Shown in pieces: positions 1 to 11,830 of a stretch of 64,000 nucleotides of DNA. The notes below the pieces were generated by a model that did no database searches, was not told where the DNA came from, and worked only from the letters and a program-made list of their open reading frames with translations. This DNA is from Mytilus galloprovincialis (Eukaryota; Mollusca; Bivalvia; Mytilida; Mytilidae). The translations under genes were made by a program, and so were the position numbers. Numbering within the stretch: the stretch's first letter is position 1; each line of letters opens with the position of its first letter. Location of the stretch: contig NC_134843.1 of the NCBI RefSeq assembly GCF_965363235.1, forward strand, positions 48,727,535-48,791,534. The letters run 5' to 3'.

Positions 1-645
1 ATTTAGTAAAACAAATTATCATATACTTAGACTTAATAACATATGATTTTTACTGTATGATAATAGCATTAAATTAACGTTAATTCCATATCTTTCGAAT
101 TGGTGCTTAGCGGGCTGATATGAAAAGTTTATCACATGCTTCGATTGTTATCACATTCCTTTCCGTAACGTTATCGCATGTCATTCCGGTGATACTCGGC
201 AAATTCCGGAAAATACACCTCAGTGCTACGTTTTCAGTGAAAAACATTACAAAGTAGTGTACAAAACAATTATGTGGATACTGGAAAGTATATTGTGTAA
301 AAAAAATTAAAAAAAATAATTTAAAAATTATAAATTATAAAATAAATGCATTTTTTAAAAGTTTCAAACATAATTTAGAAAGTTACTTTAAAAAAGTTGA
401 ATTTTCCAAACTGTTCATTATGTATATTGTTGAATTACTTTTTTGTCGATTCGTGCATGTTAAAATGTGTTACTTCTCTGTTGATTCATATGATAGAAAG
501 GTTTCATATCGAATGAACTAAATTTATGGTCCGATGTCCGTGAACTTTTCGCTCTTTGAGCTCCTATTTGGGAACCACGTAAAAGGATCTATATATGAAT
601 CTTTTATTTTTCTCCATTGTTGAAGCATATGATAAAAAGATCATA
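1..645. other. AT-rich intergenic stretch
   Basis: I see no coding exon, RNA gene or clear repeat. All six frames are closed by frequent stops, and there are runs of A and T around 300-360. Confidence 0.5.
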
Positions 646-771
646 ACATGTCAATTTTTCATATCGCATGTATTATCAGCCCTCGGTCAAAATCAGCCCT
701 CGAGCCATTCGGCTCTTGGGCTGATATTGAACCTAGGGCTGATAATACATGCGATATGAAAAATGACATGT
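646..771. repeat. Long inverted repeat (hairpin)
   Basis: The arm starting ACATGTCA at 646 returns as its reverse complement ending TGACATGT at 771. The arms are about 60 nt each around a short centre at CATTCGG. Arm identity is high, with a few mismatches. The block is shaped like a foldback MITE; no flanking target duplication was established. Confidence 0.75.
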
Positions 772-1293
772 AATAATCTGATATTATTGAATGAGCACTT
801 GAAATGTAAACGAATGATACAGATTCAGTTTACACCAACATGTATTACTGCATCTCACCAGCAGTTCAAATAAAACTATATCAATTTCAATGCCATCTTT
901 TAATTGCTTGAGGGAGTTGTAACCTTACTGTCGGTACATCATTCAATAAACTGAAATTGGCATATTACTAGTTCTGAGGGACTGACTGCTGGGTTCTCAA
1001 TACTCTGCGGTACTGATTGTCAATCAACAGTAGAATTTCGATTTCAATGTGAACATCTTAAAGGTGAAATTACAATAATTTTATATTCCTAACCATAAAA
1101 TTTGTATTCTCGCATTATCCTTTTCATATAAAAGTACCCTTATGTTTGGTTGAGGATAGAGAAACCGTGTCTGCAATTCATAACTGACATCGAAGTAGAT
1201 AACTTACAATCGCATTGATATTCAAATTTCAGTACATCAGAAGGGCGATTTTCATCCTCCCACACACTTTTCTGGTATCCGCACCGTTTAGAA
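772..1293. other. Intergenic, nothing recognised
   Basis: No exon-like block, repeat unit or RNA gene was recognised here. Confidence 0.45.
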
Positions 1294-1833
1294 CTACATA
1301 CATACATACAAACCTACATACATACATACCTACATACAAACCTACATACATACATACATACATACATACATACAAACATACAAACGTACATACATACATA
1401 CGTACGTACATACATACATACATACATACATACATACATACATACATACATACATACGTACGTACGTAAGTACGTACGTACATACATACATACATACATA
1501 CATACATACATACATACATACATACATACATACATACATACATACATACATACATACAATACCTACGTACAAACCTACATACGTACATACATACAAACCT
1601 ACGTACGTACATACATACATACCTACGTACCTACCTACCTACCTACCTACCTACCTACACACACACACACACACGTACGTACGTACGTACGTACGTACAT
1701 ACATACATACATACATACATACATACATACATACATACATACATACATACATACATACATACATACATACATACATACATACGTACGTACGTACCTACCT
1801 ACATACTTACATACATACGAACATACGTACAAA
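1294..1833. repeat. CATA-type tetranucleotide microsatellite
   Basis: About 540 bp of tandem tetranucleotides, mostly CATA, with patches of CGTA, CCTA and a short CA run near 1658-1674. Because 4 nt repeats give a 12-nt (4 codon) cycle, every frame is open and yields artificial Tyr-Ile-His-Thr or Met-Tyr-Val-Cys strings. These are not genes. Confidence 0.97.
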
Positions 1834-2904
1834 CTGCATAAGTTTCTTTTGAAAATTAACAGAAAATGAATTAATGTTGAATTAAGGAGCAGACGTAAAG
1901 TACAATATGATATTACAGTATGTGAACATTTAGGCGAAGAGCAAACCAACAGAGTTGGATATACGTTATGAGATTATTTAGAATGAAGACTGTTTAATCT
2001 GTGTTCAAATTTGTGTAAAATATAAATGATATTACAGTACAAAAAGATGAGAAAAAAATGATCAAATTACATTACACTATCAAAACCTGGGAACTGAAGT
2101 CTGTAGTATACAATTTCTAATAATAAAAAGTTATTTCATGTTCAGTTAAAAAATTAAGACATAATTCAAGCGTGAAAATTTCATTTATTCACATTCTTTT
2201 AAGTGTAAAGACGTCTCCTTTTGCATTTTGTTCAAAAGAAGCATAATTTAATCCTATCGCATAAAAATCTACTCAAAAGGAAGTTTTAAGAAGGTCAAAA
2301 GCTGATAGATTTTTACAAGAACATCATCATTTTGTTTTGAAAGAAGTGGGTTATTTTTTCAAGTCTAACACTCTGTTCCAAATGATATACATGGAGAATC
2401 TTCAGTTTACATATTGAACTGAAATACGCATGATTTATGCATAGTTTTAAATAATTTCTCACATCAAACTAAAAACTTCAAAGATACCTTACTTTTGACT
2501 TTCATGTTATGCTTCTTTCAGTATTTTATCCTCAACGTGTATTTATCATCCGTCAGCTGTCTTCACTTTTGAACGTTGGTTGTAAATAGCAATTTAGAAA
2601 TTTGATTCAAAATACAACCAGTAGTAAGTAGTTTACCAAAGATATGATTTCATAAATCCATTTAGAAGAAATCCAATAAATGCAGTTAACACCATAACGA
2701 ATCGTTTTCTTAGAATTAAGACGTATATATGTTGATACTACTTTTGTTTGACTGTAATATCATCAACCCAGTTGCCTTATCTATGGTATATAGCTTATTT
2801 GTCAAATTCCCAGACAGATTAAACATTTTGTACATTTGACCAAAAAAGTGAGGTTGCATTTCCGTTGAGAAAAGCTGACTTATTTTGTTTTCTTTTCTTT
2901 TCAG
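1834..2904. other. Intergenic, nothing recognised
   Basis: AT-rich sequence without a long reading frame or a recognised repeat. Confidence 0.45.
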
Positions 2905-2983
2905 ACCAAGTGTTCTTATACAGCTCCCAATGAATCTATGTCTTCAAATATTAAAACTGTTTTTGTTTCTGTGATGGAAAAAG
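2905..2983 (+). other. Candidate isolated exon (79 nt)
   Basis: A long pyrimidine tract ending in CAG (to 2904) precedes 79 nt that are open in the frame starting at 2905. A strong donor GTGAGT follows at 2984. The open frame would encode about 26 residues (begins TKCSYTAPNE, ends SVMEK) and leave in phase 1. No partner exon was found on either side. It could be an exon of an upstream gene, a 5' UTR exon or chance. I recognise no domain. Confidence 0.25.
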
Positions 2984-5365
2984 GTGAGTATCCTACAAAA
3001 CATAGGCAGTGCATTATACTTCATTTTTAAGTTTTTTAGTGATTCAATTAAATTGTGTGTATTTTGTTAATAATTTATAAGTAAATATTTTTGCACTAAA
3101 AATATTATAAGGTAACAATTTTTTTAAGTTACACTGGTTTTCGCCGGTTTCTGAAAAACTTCCAAACGTAAAAGTAACCACTCCTTTTTTGATTTTTACA
3201 CTTTGGCGTATTTATTAATATGCATCCTGAAGAGCACGTACTTTTTATTACGTCAGTTTTTATAAATTTTGATAGATTTCTAATTGACTTTATATTTTTA
3301 ATATTTTATTACTTATATGATTGCAATTCGAAGCTTTAATGTAGAATGTAATAACGCTAGAAAATCTTATTTAGGGTCCGGGAAAGCAGTTATCGCAAAT
3401 AAAGTCCCTGGTTAAGACAGTGAATTACTTGCAATTTCATGTTCTTACCCCTTTCAAATTTATTTCTTCATATGTTATGCCTCTAATAGCAAGAAGGGGA
3501 TATGATTATCCATACTTTAAGTTAGAGCTGGTGAAGTTTTCTATGATTTTGATATAATGTGTCCCAAAAGTAGTTTATCACATTGTAAAAATATAATTGA
3601 GAAAGTGCCGTAGCGATTTTTGAGTTTTCGTTCATTGTCTAAAAGAAATGCACTACAAGTATAATAGCTGTGTTCTGGTAGTGTGAAAAGCGATCGCTTA
3701 TCCTGTCCACGCACCTGGTCTCATTTTTGTAGGAGTTCATGCGATTCATATTATTTAAATCCCATTTGTCTGTCACGTACCTGAATCTACGAACTATTAA
3801 CTGAACATTAAACTAGCTTGATTTTTTGATGACATTGCGTATAAAGTTTCTTTATTTTTGGTTCATTCAACCTTATAGAACATAAAAACTTAATAAAAAA
3901 ATCGTCACAAAAACCACACAGTAAAATAGACCACGTCAACCACCCACAACTTACTCCTCTGAAAACTGGACATTAACTTGAAAAGTAATTTCAAACGTTT
4001 TCGCTACATCAGAAATCTACAACTAAGGGAACAGCATTTGTTAGACAATCAGGATACTGGAAAAAGAAACAAGATGTCTCATTAAAACATTTGATTGAAA
4101 TCTGTAGTATTTGTTAGAGGCCATTTCATTTTTATAATCTTCAAACCATTCAAATGAAGGAACCCTGATTGCTGAATAAGTGATTCCATCACACTTGCAG
4201 TAATTCTAACGCTGTTTTACTTACAACATAGAAAAGGAAAACCGCCGATTTTAATGTTTTCTGAAAGAATTAATGTTAGAACATATCAAACCAACTGCTT
4301 CGACTCCAGAGTACACTAAAAACATACACAAATCAAGAAGACAACTGAGGCAAAGACAAAGAAAATTACAGTTTTGGGCAATCTGTATCACCAGAATCCG
4401 AAGTCATCATTTGTCTTAAACGTCTTAATTGGACAATTGAACCACTCTAAAAAGTACCTTCCTGTTATCCTAATAATCGAATAAATCTTTAAAAAAAAAT
4501 AATCAAGTCTGAAAAAGAGCACAGAAAAAAAACCAGTTAAGAGACAAGAATAAGTTTGATACAGTTTAGATTAGTCAAGGTCAATCTAATGTGTGCATGC
4601 ACTTATTAAGATGATTGAAGTTTCACCGAAATATTAGAAGATTCAATGAAGTGTGGGCATTTTTTAAAAGCCATTATCATCATTGCAGAACTAATTACAT
4701 ATACTTGAAAAATATCTTTAGACTAATCTCTATATGATGTGTTTATGCAACAAAGATGACGACAATAAATCACGGTGCATAGCGATGAATGTAACCTGGT
4801 TCAAATGCATAGCTGTACTATAAATGTTTAAACTACGCAATTCAATTCTTTGGTATGACTAAGTGTCAAATAATAGTACAAGAAAGCGTTAATATTTTAA
4901 TTTCAAATTTATTTCTGGTTGTTCTCAATCTACAACAAAGACAACTTTAAAAGATGATTTTTAAAAATAATTTAAATCACTTTAACTAGAACAGTCTGTG
5001 AAACGTAAGTTATATCATTGTTTATGTTTTCGTCATTTGTTTTGTGCATTGGATTTCAAAACATACATTGTAATTTTATCATTCATGCATTTATAGCTGT
5101 AAACGTTTGTGAACTTGCGTCGGATTACTGTTCTTTTTTACACAAATGAATAAATTAGATGAAATGTTTTGAAGCCAAGGGACTACTACAGCGGAACATT
5201 AAAAATCAGGAAGAAAACAAGTTAGTATGAATTGTCCCGATAGAATGCTCTATCAAGTCTTTATTATTCTGATAAAAAAAATTCTTGATTGAAATGAGAG
5301 GCGGAAAATACAAAAGGAATAATTAAACTGAGAAGTCGAAGTAAAGCTTCAAAGTGCCATTACAT
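2984..5365. other. Intergenic, nothing recognised
   Basis: No exon, RNA gene or convincing repeat seen. Low-complexity A and T runs are scattered through it. Confidence 0.4.
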
Positions 5366-5500
5366 TGGCCAAAACGGAAAAAAACGACCAAAAAATATTC
5401 AACAGTCAGCAAAGCACAACATAGAAAACTACAGACTAAGCAACATAAACCCTACCAAAAATAACCGGGGTGATGTCATGTGCTTCGGAAGGGTAAGCGG
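5366..5500. repeat. Dispersed repeat R6 copy
   Basis: Contains CAAAGCACAACATAGAAAAC and the ACTAAGCAACATAAACCCTA type end also present at 53945-54185 and in shorter form inside 33958-34070 and 26085-26280. Degenerate copy, boundaries approximate. Confidence 0.6.
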
Positions 5501-5899
5501 ATTCAAAATGTGACATCCGTAGTGTTGCGCATGCTAATACAAATCAGGTGAAATTTTAATTCGGTACTTTCTCTTTCGAGGAATAGAGAACGAGTTTGAT
5601 GATTTTTGTTTACATAATTGTTAAGGTGGGTATCCAATCATCTGAACCATCGTCCTCAAACCCCTCCAATAAAGGGATTCAAAGAAAGATATTTCAAGAT
5701 ATGAAAGCATAAATTAACTGTGATTACCATTATGTATCATTACAAAATAATAACCAATGCTAAAAGTTCTCAACGGATTTAATATTGAAACAGGACACCC
5801 TTTGATTACGTGAAGGGGGTATCTTCAACTTATGACCAACACTTGAAAAATATGTACTCAACCTTTGCCAACAAACGATAAGAGTTGTTTTAAAAAACA

Positions 5900-6850
5900 G
5901 GTAAATATTTAGTTATAAAATTAAATACAACTTCAGTGTTTGTAAGCCGTAATAATTAATCTTCAGTAAAATAGTGGGAGATATTATGGACATAATTGTG
6001 CAAATCGTGATACAAGCATGAAATTTGGTATAAAGGTTAACTAAATGATACTTATAAAAAATCCGCTGCTGGCCAGAAAAAAAAATCATTTTTTCAAGAT
6101 GGCCACCACACATTTTGAAAATGGCGTCATAACAAATTAGCCATTATTTATTAATCCTTTGAAAGGTGTGTTTTATGTAAAATCCATTATTAGATTTGAT
6201 AAAAAGCAAATGACAGTTCATAAATAACCACTAGACAATACATTAATGAAACTTTAGGTGACTTCCGGTTTCAAAATGTCGGCAAAAGAGTAAAAAATAT
6301 CGATTTTTTTTACTTTCAAGCAATTTTACAAGGGATTTTAATCCTTGAAAGATGTGTAATGTATAATCTAATGTAAGGTATGATAAAACGTTAAAAACAG
6401 CTCCTTAGTACGACAAAACAACACTTAAATGAAGAAAAATAGTGGTTTCCGGTTCCTAATTAGAGGCAAATACGTAGAAAATATTTTAATAATTTTCATC
6501 AACTTAACAAATAATAACACAAGCATGAAATACAAGCATGAAATTTGGAATAAAGGTGGACTAAATGATAAATAAAAGAAATCAGGTGCTGGCCATCAAA
6601 TATTTCCATTTTTTCAAGATGGCCACCGATCATTTTGCAAATGGCGTCATATCCAGTTGAAATCCTTGAAAGTTGTGTTATAGGTATAATCCAATGTAAG
6701 TTTTTATTAAGCGTTAATAACAGTTCCTAAAGTACGAAAAAACAACACATAAATGACAAAAAAGAGTGATTTCCGGTTTCAAAATGGCGGCAAAATTTTT
6801 GAAAATGTATTTTTTTTTATAATTTTCATCAACTTAATAAGTGATATCAC
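5900..6850. repeat. Diverged direct-repeat array (~520 bp period)
   Basis: A segment containing ACAAGCATGAAATTTGG, a GGCCAGA/GGCCATC stretch, TTTTTCAAGATGGCCACC and AAATGGCGTCAT occurs at about 6010-6140 and again at about 6531-6660. CCGGTTTCAAAATG follows each. A third, inverted copy lies at 9597-9780. Short open frames in this block are by-products. Confidence 0.75.
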
Positions 6851-7049
6851 ATTCTTTGTTAAGATTAAATACCTAATTTTGATAGAAAGACAGGTTCGTT
6901 ATCTTATAATTATCTGACAGTAGCCAATAACAAAACTCGTACAAGGAAGGACAGAACGGTAGCATTTACAGTCACCAACACAACTGGACTTTTCGCCTCC
7001 TCATTTCAAAAGTTCCCGACAGGAGGATGCAACTTTAACGGCAGCCGAA

Positions 7050-8400
7050 GAAGTCCTTTTTGGTTCCCAACTGTCATCGATTTTTTTTCTTTCATCCAAC
7101 CCCAGTGTTCATGAATTGGTACATAAATCAGGCTGAGCCCAAACTTATCCTCCTTGATACACTGCTCTTTAGATGTGCTCCGGAAAAAAGCTCTTGTAGG
7201 CGGAACTACATCACAATGCCGCTGCTACCTGGGTAAACATTTACATCGTGCCTCGTTAACAGCAAGTAGTGATGTTGTTCTGTCAGATATGATGCAAACA
7301 AATGCTTTATTTATGTCCATATATGTGTCCTTATACTTCAGCAAAGAAATAAGTACGTCCCTTACATGTTGAAATACTTCCCATGTCATCCAAACTGACT
7401 TATTCCTTTAGTGTCACATCCACTGAATGAATGAAAGGAAGATTAGCTATACGAGGACCAAACGCATTTGATATATCACGTACAGGAAGCCATCAAAAGT
7501 CTTCATTCCTGCCAAAACCTTTTCACAGTTTGTTCCACCACATTTTTGGAGTGCTGCAATTCTTAATACTACTACATCTGTGTCGGTGCTACCTTAAATA
7601 ACCGTCTTACAACAATTTTCATAATCAGGGACAAACATTCGTATATCTGCTTCTCTATGCTTACAAGGGGTAGCTGGAAAGTATCCTTATTAGTCTATAT
7701 AGAAGCATTTCTGTCGGCAAAAATTTCGTTTCGTTGTCATCTTCATAGAGAAAACTACTCCAGAACCCAACTTTTGTCTTTTTAGTAAATCTAACACAAT
7801 GTCTACTCTTGAATACTTATCGATGAAAGATTTTATTTAAGATCGTATGACACAAGTGCAAAATCATCCAATATTGTTGCCCTACAAGGTGGCCTGGAAT
7901 TAACCATTGCTGCCCCATCAACGGTAAATGCGTCAGAATTTGGATCTGCAAATTGCAAAATGTTTCAAGTGTATCCATTTGCACCGATTTCATACCACTG
8001 TTTAAAATGACATCCGAAGACAAAAACGGAGGAGCAGTTTGTCTTTATGGATTAAGAAATATTCCAAATCAGTTTGTCCACTGCGACAAGAAATAAAAGT
8101 CTAGAAAAGATATCTACAAAACGTTTACAGTTTTATTTTACCGACATAATAGGAAGTTGTTCTTTTTGATCTGGTAATAAGAAACCGGTTCTCCTTCGTT
8201 TTGTATTTGCTTTAAACGATCTTCAAATTATTTGCCTTTGATCTTTTTAGAGAAATCCTTTGTGTTCATTAAGTCGTTCATCTATTATAGAATGCCTCAA
8301 ACCACTAGATCTTGCAAATTCATCTGATAGTCTACTGACTTCTGGTCCAGCTACCATCAATACGTCTAAACGGGGTCTTCGGTTAAACCTATGACAACAC
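7050..8400 (-). pseudogene. Decayed repetitive-element protein remnant
   Basis: Reading the minus strand from 8400 down to 7050, short conserved-looking peptide blocks appear in order but in different frames with stops between. They are VAGPEVSRL (about 8330), VDGAAMVNS (about 7920), HREADIRMF (about 7665), STDTDVVVL (about 7600), FHSFSGCDTKGIS (about 7410) and SDRTTSLLAVNEARC (about 7265). From memory this block order belongs to a protein found many times in mollusc and cnidarian genomes and usually listed as uncharacterised. I cannot give a firm family name. The TDTDVVVL block recalls PIN/XPG-type nucleases, which is inference only. Frameshifts and stops mean it is dead. Confidence 0.6.
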
Positions 8401-9290
8401 ATCGCCCTTTACAATTGTATGATTTTGAGTTTTTTGTCTGATCAATTGTGTTATAAGAAAAATATTTGCTGGTCTTACGTACATTTAAATTATCATTTTC
8501 AAAATCAATTGCCACCTGTGGGTGACGTAAGAGAAGGGAAGCCATATCTTGAAAAAGGTCGGTAGCGATCGAGAATATGTTACACGATCAAGACCTAAAT
8601 GAATACGGTATCATGCTTTATATGGACTGTTTGTACAAAATCTGACTCATGAAATGAGCATACTACCAAATTCACAAGAAGTTTTTATTTTATAATTGAA
8701 CGCCAGGAATTGAACTGTGGTAGAGATGACTATATTTTCTTACACCAGTCTATCAAATCATTGAACGTCACAGAGTCATGACATGATTATAATTTCTGTG
8801 TTTAGCTTTCTTAAGCCGATATATACAATTCAAGCTAAAACACATAGAGTTATCTGATGCACGTGTCTAGTCCTAGGTACATTTGAACATACATACAAGA
8901 ATATGCCGTTCTAGGTGTTGCAATAATGGTTTTCGTGAGGACATATGTCTATCTACTTTCACGTAATATATCACCCAGAATTTTATAACAAGTCATTTCA
9001 ATGTGAAATCCACCTCAAATGACGATAAACTTATCTTCTTTGTACAAATCAGGCGATTCCCACTGATTATCCATTACCAAAGTGGCTGATCTGCCGTTAC
9101 TATTGATGTTTTTCTCGTATTAACCACATTTTCCGTGTTATCCATCAAATGCCTTATCATTGCAACTGAATGGGCTTGTTTTTAAACAGTGGCATCATAG
9201 ATTTTACACTAACTTGCTTTTTAAAGTAATGAGATGAACTACGGTTTGCCCTGGTAGTGCAAACAAATGACTCATTATGTCTATAAATAG
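8401..9290. other. Intergenic, nothing recognised
   Basis: No supported gene. It may include the upstream edge of the decayed element, but no further peptide block was recognised. Confidence 0.4.
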
Positions 9291-9306
9291 TTTGCGCATG
9301 CGCAAA
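9291..9306. promoter_or_regulatory. Perfect palindrome with TGCGCATGCGCA core
   Basis: TTTGCGCATGCGCAAA is its own reverse complement. The core equals the known NRF-1 consensus (YGCGCATGCGCR). A second GCGCATGCGC lies at 9435-9444. No gene start is visible nearby, so function is unproven. Confidence 0.35.
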
Positions 9307-9434
9307 ATGATTAAATCGTGTCATAAACTTGGAGAATGTTATTAAACCAAATCAGAATATCATTGAAAATCCCAAATCACTTATTTTATAGTAAATAGTT
9401 AAAATATTATTTAATGAATTGTGTTACATTTTTC

Positions 9435-9444
9435 GCGCATGCGC
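9435..9444. promoter_or_regulatory. Second GCGCATGCGC palindrome
   Basis: Same 10-bp core as at 9294-9303, about 140 bp away, in otherwise AT-rich DNA. Confidence 0.3.
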
Positions 9445-9596
9445 AAACCCTGTATATGTTAAATACTCATGTCTAGTGAATTATTTACATGTAAGGAAGG
9501 TAGCTACCAAACCTGACAGCTGTTTTTCACTAAAAGAAGGTAAACGAAATGTTTTCCAGAAAAAATCAGTATTTTCAAACTGAAAAAAACAGTCAT

Positions 9597-9780
9597 TTTA
9601 GAAAACGGCGGTGGCCATCTTGAAAAAATGATTTTTTTTAATGGCCAGCAGTTGTTTCTTTAAAAGTACATAATAATGATGCTTTGTGGTAATTTTCATG
9701 CTTGTATCATCATTTGCACAATTCCCTCGATTTTGCCTGCTAATATCTTCCACTAAAAGAAAGAACAATAGAATACTCGT
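9597..9780. repeat. Inverted copy of the 5.9-6.85 kb repeat
   Basis: GGTGGCCATCTTGAAAAAATG, GGCCAGCAG and TTTTCATGCTTGTATCA are reverse complements of parts of the units near 6010-6140. Confidence 0.65.
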
Positions 9781-10551
9781 CAACTTATGGTAGTAAATAT
9801 GAAATTTGCAAAACTAGCAAACATAGTACAATGGAATCCTTAATACTTGCCAAATTGTGTGTTTCTAAGTGTGAAATTACAAAAATAGCCTACATAAAAA
9901 ATTAGAAATTTAAAAAAAAATATTTATGAATTTGCACGATTGGTTCACGTATGTGTAATGTGCTGATGATTCAAGACAAGAAGTGCAAGAACTCTAAGTC
10001 ACCTTTTACATTAAGATTTAAATTCTATTTTTTAAAGTTGCTTTTTTCATATTTTGTTAAATTTCTATATAACACATAGTTAATATACTAGTTGTGAAAG
10101 GTTTAAAATCTATGTTTGATATAGAATAAATAAATATAACTAGCTTGGTACAGGCATTTTCTCAAGTAGAAAATTGTGAATTAAACATATTATTCCACTG
10201 CATGTTGATTTTGATAGCAAAATCAACATTTGATTGGTTGAAACTATCACACGTGACGTCGAACAAAACTTCATATTCCCCTCTGAGTCTCATATTGCCC
10301 TCTGAAAGTCGGGCTTGCCTTGTGCGACGTTATCCGTTGTTGATATTTAAATAAAACATTTTGATACAGTTTATTTTAAAAATTATTTCATATCTTAAAA
10401 ACAATTAGAAAAGAAAAAATAAATAATCAACTTTAGATCGGTACCTATTATCATTGTGTATGTTGTGTTTAGTTTTAAAACAAAACGGATAAGAAATCAA
10501 TTATGTAAATTTTATATTCAGAAGTAAAAAAAATATAGGCAGTGGAATAAA
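9781..10551. other. Intergenic with weak repeat character
   Basis: No gene seen. Around 10190-10340 a self-complementary TTGATTTTGATAGCAAAATC stretch precedes a GC-richer block containing GACGTCG. This resembles a dispersed element but I could not set its borders. Confidence 0.4.
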
Positions 10552-10696
10552 ACATTCATTTCCCATAGCTTCGTGAGATATGAAGATTTGTTCGCCCTCG
10601 AAAAGTCATATTTCCCTCGGGCAATGCCCTCGTGAAATATGATTTTTCTTGGGTGAACAAATCTTCATATTTCCCTCAGCCACGGGAAATAAATGT
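10552..10696. repeat. Long inverted repeat with ~66 nt arms
   Basis: CATTTCCC...ATATGAAGATTTGTTC in the left arm is mirrored by GAACAAATCTTCATAT...GGGAAATAAATG in the right arm. CCCTCG motifs occur in both arms. It would fold into one long imperfect hairpin, as expected of a foldback MITE. Confidence 0.7.
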
Positions 10697-10898
10697 ATAA
10701 TATTTCATACTTAAAACATAGTTCTCTGCTGAATATGACAATGAATTTTGAAAATAGTACACACATATGTTTGTTAAAAGTGCTACAGAGGTCAAATTCA
10801 ATACATAAAGAATTACAACTTGCTAAGAATGCATGAGTCGTGGTGTTTTATTATTATGTTATACTCGGTCAATTCTGCTATTCGATTAGTTGTCTAAG

Positions 10899-11106
10899 CA
10901 TGAGATATGAGCCCATGTCCCTTTTGAAGGAAAACAAAGATAATTTGATAATTAGTGTTGAAATTAGAACACTTCAGTATAATACAACTGTTATTTGGAC
11001 TCCACAAGGGATATGGGTTCTTATATTCTCTATCAGTGCCCTATATCCCTTCCGAATCGGGAGATGTATAACGCTGACAGGGAATATGAGCCCGTATCTC
11101 ATGTAA
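10899..11106. repeat. Inverted-repeat element with nested hairpin
   Basis: CATGAGATATGAGCCCAT near 10899 is an imperfect inverse of the end near 11106. Inside, GGGTTCTTATATTC near 11017 pairs with GGGAATATGAGCCCG near 11080-11094. Confidence 0.5.
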
Positions 11107-11289
11107 AGATCCCGAATGACATATGATATTAATGTATCATGTAACATGTTTGCACTTTGTATGCCATACCGCTTCTGAAACTTTCAGATCTGGAAAGGGC
11201 CGATAATTAATAACCAGAACGTGATATTCGCAACTAGTAACATTAGTTACAATTGCTCTACAACTTCGTGCTGTATTTGGTTTTTTAAC

Positions 11290-11375
11290 ATTTTTGCATT
11301 CATGCGTCTATTGAAGACGAAACGCGTGTCTGGCACAAATACATAATTTTAATCCTGGAATATATGATGGGTGTA
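11290..11375. repeat. Degenerate R2 fragment
   Basis: Contains GAAGACGAAACGCGTGTCTGG followed by AATTTTAATCCTGGAATATATGATG, matching the 3' part of the R2 family. Confidence 0.6.
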
Positions 11376-11689
11376 TTTATTACAACATTTAAGCTACATA
11401 TATACATGTATCCAGTACTTGCTATAATAATAAATCAAATCGCAAAGTAAATTCAAATAAAGAAGCAACTTCATTTACATTTGTTCAATTATATATTTTA
11501 CGAAAATGAAATCGGCCATTAGCCCATTTATAATTGGAATTTGGATTAGATCCGACGTAAGAGTGAAAGGTTTCACGGACCGAAAACAGGCCTTCTTCAA
11601 TCGACAACTTTAATTTGCCAAAACATACTGGAATTAAGTGAAGTAGGGATTAAGGTTCAATCCTAAAATGTTCCGATGATATCTATTTT

Positions 11690-11830
11690 GGGGCCCTTTA
11701 TAGCTTTTTGTTCGGTGTGAGCCAAGGCTCCGTGTTGAAGGCCGTACACTGACATATAATGGTTTACTTTTATAAATTGATGGAGAGTTGTCTCATTGGC
11801 ACTCACACTACATCTTCCTATATCTATTTG
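11690..11830. repeat. Dispersed repeat R3 copy
   Basis: Contains CCAAGGCTCCGTGTTGAAGG, a CGTACACTGAC segment and AGTTGTCTCATTGGCACTCA. An inverted copy is at 47985-48125 and partial ones at 17785-17850, 19660-19765 and 54525-54565. Confidence 0.75.

Noticed and set aside
646-771. microRNA precursor
   Set aside because: Arms are too long and too evenly paired; the shape fits a foldback MITE better, and no expression data exist.
1215-1949. Several long open frames (Tyr-Ile-His-Thr and Met-Tyr-Val-Cys repeats)
   Set aside because: They are read through a CATA microsatellite, which cannot create stops in most frames; no start context or splice support.
5913-6113. 66-codon minus-strand frame
   Set aside because: Lies in a diverged repeat also found inverted at 9.6 kb; the frame is not conserved between copies.
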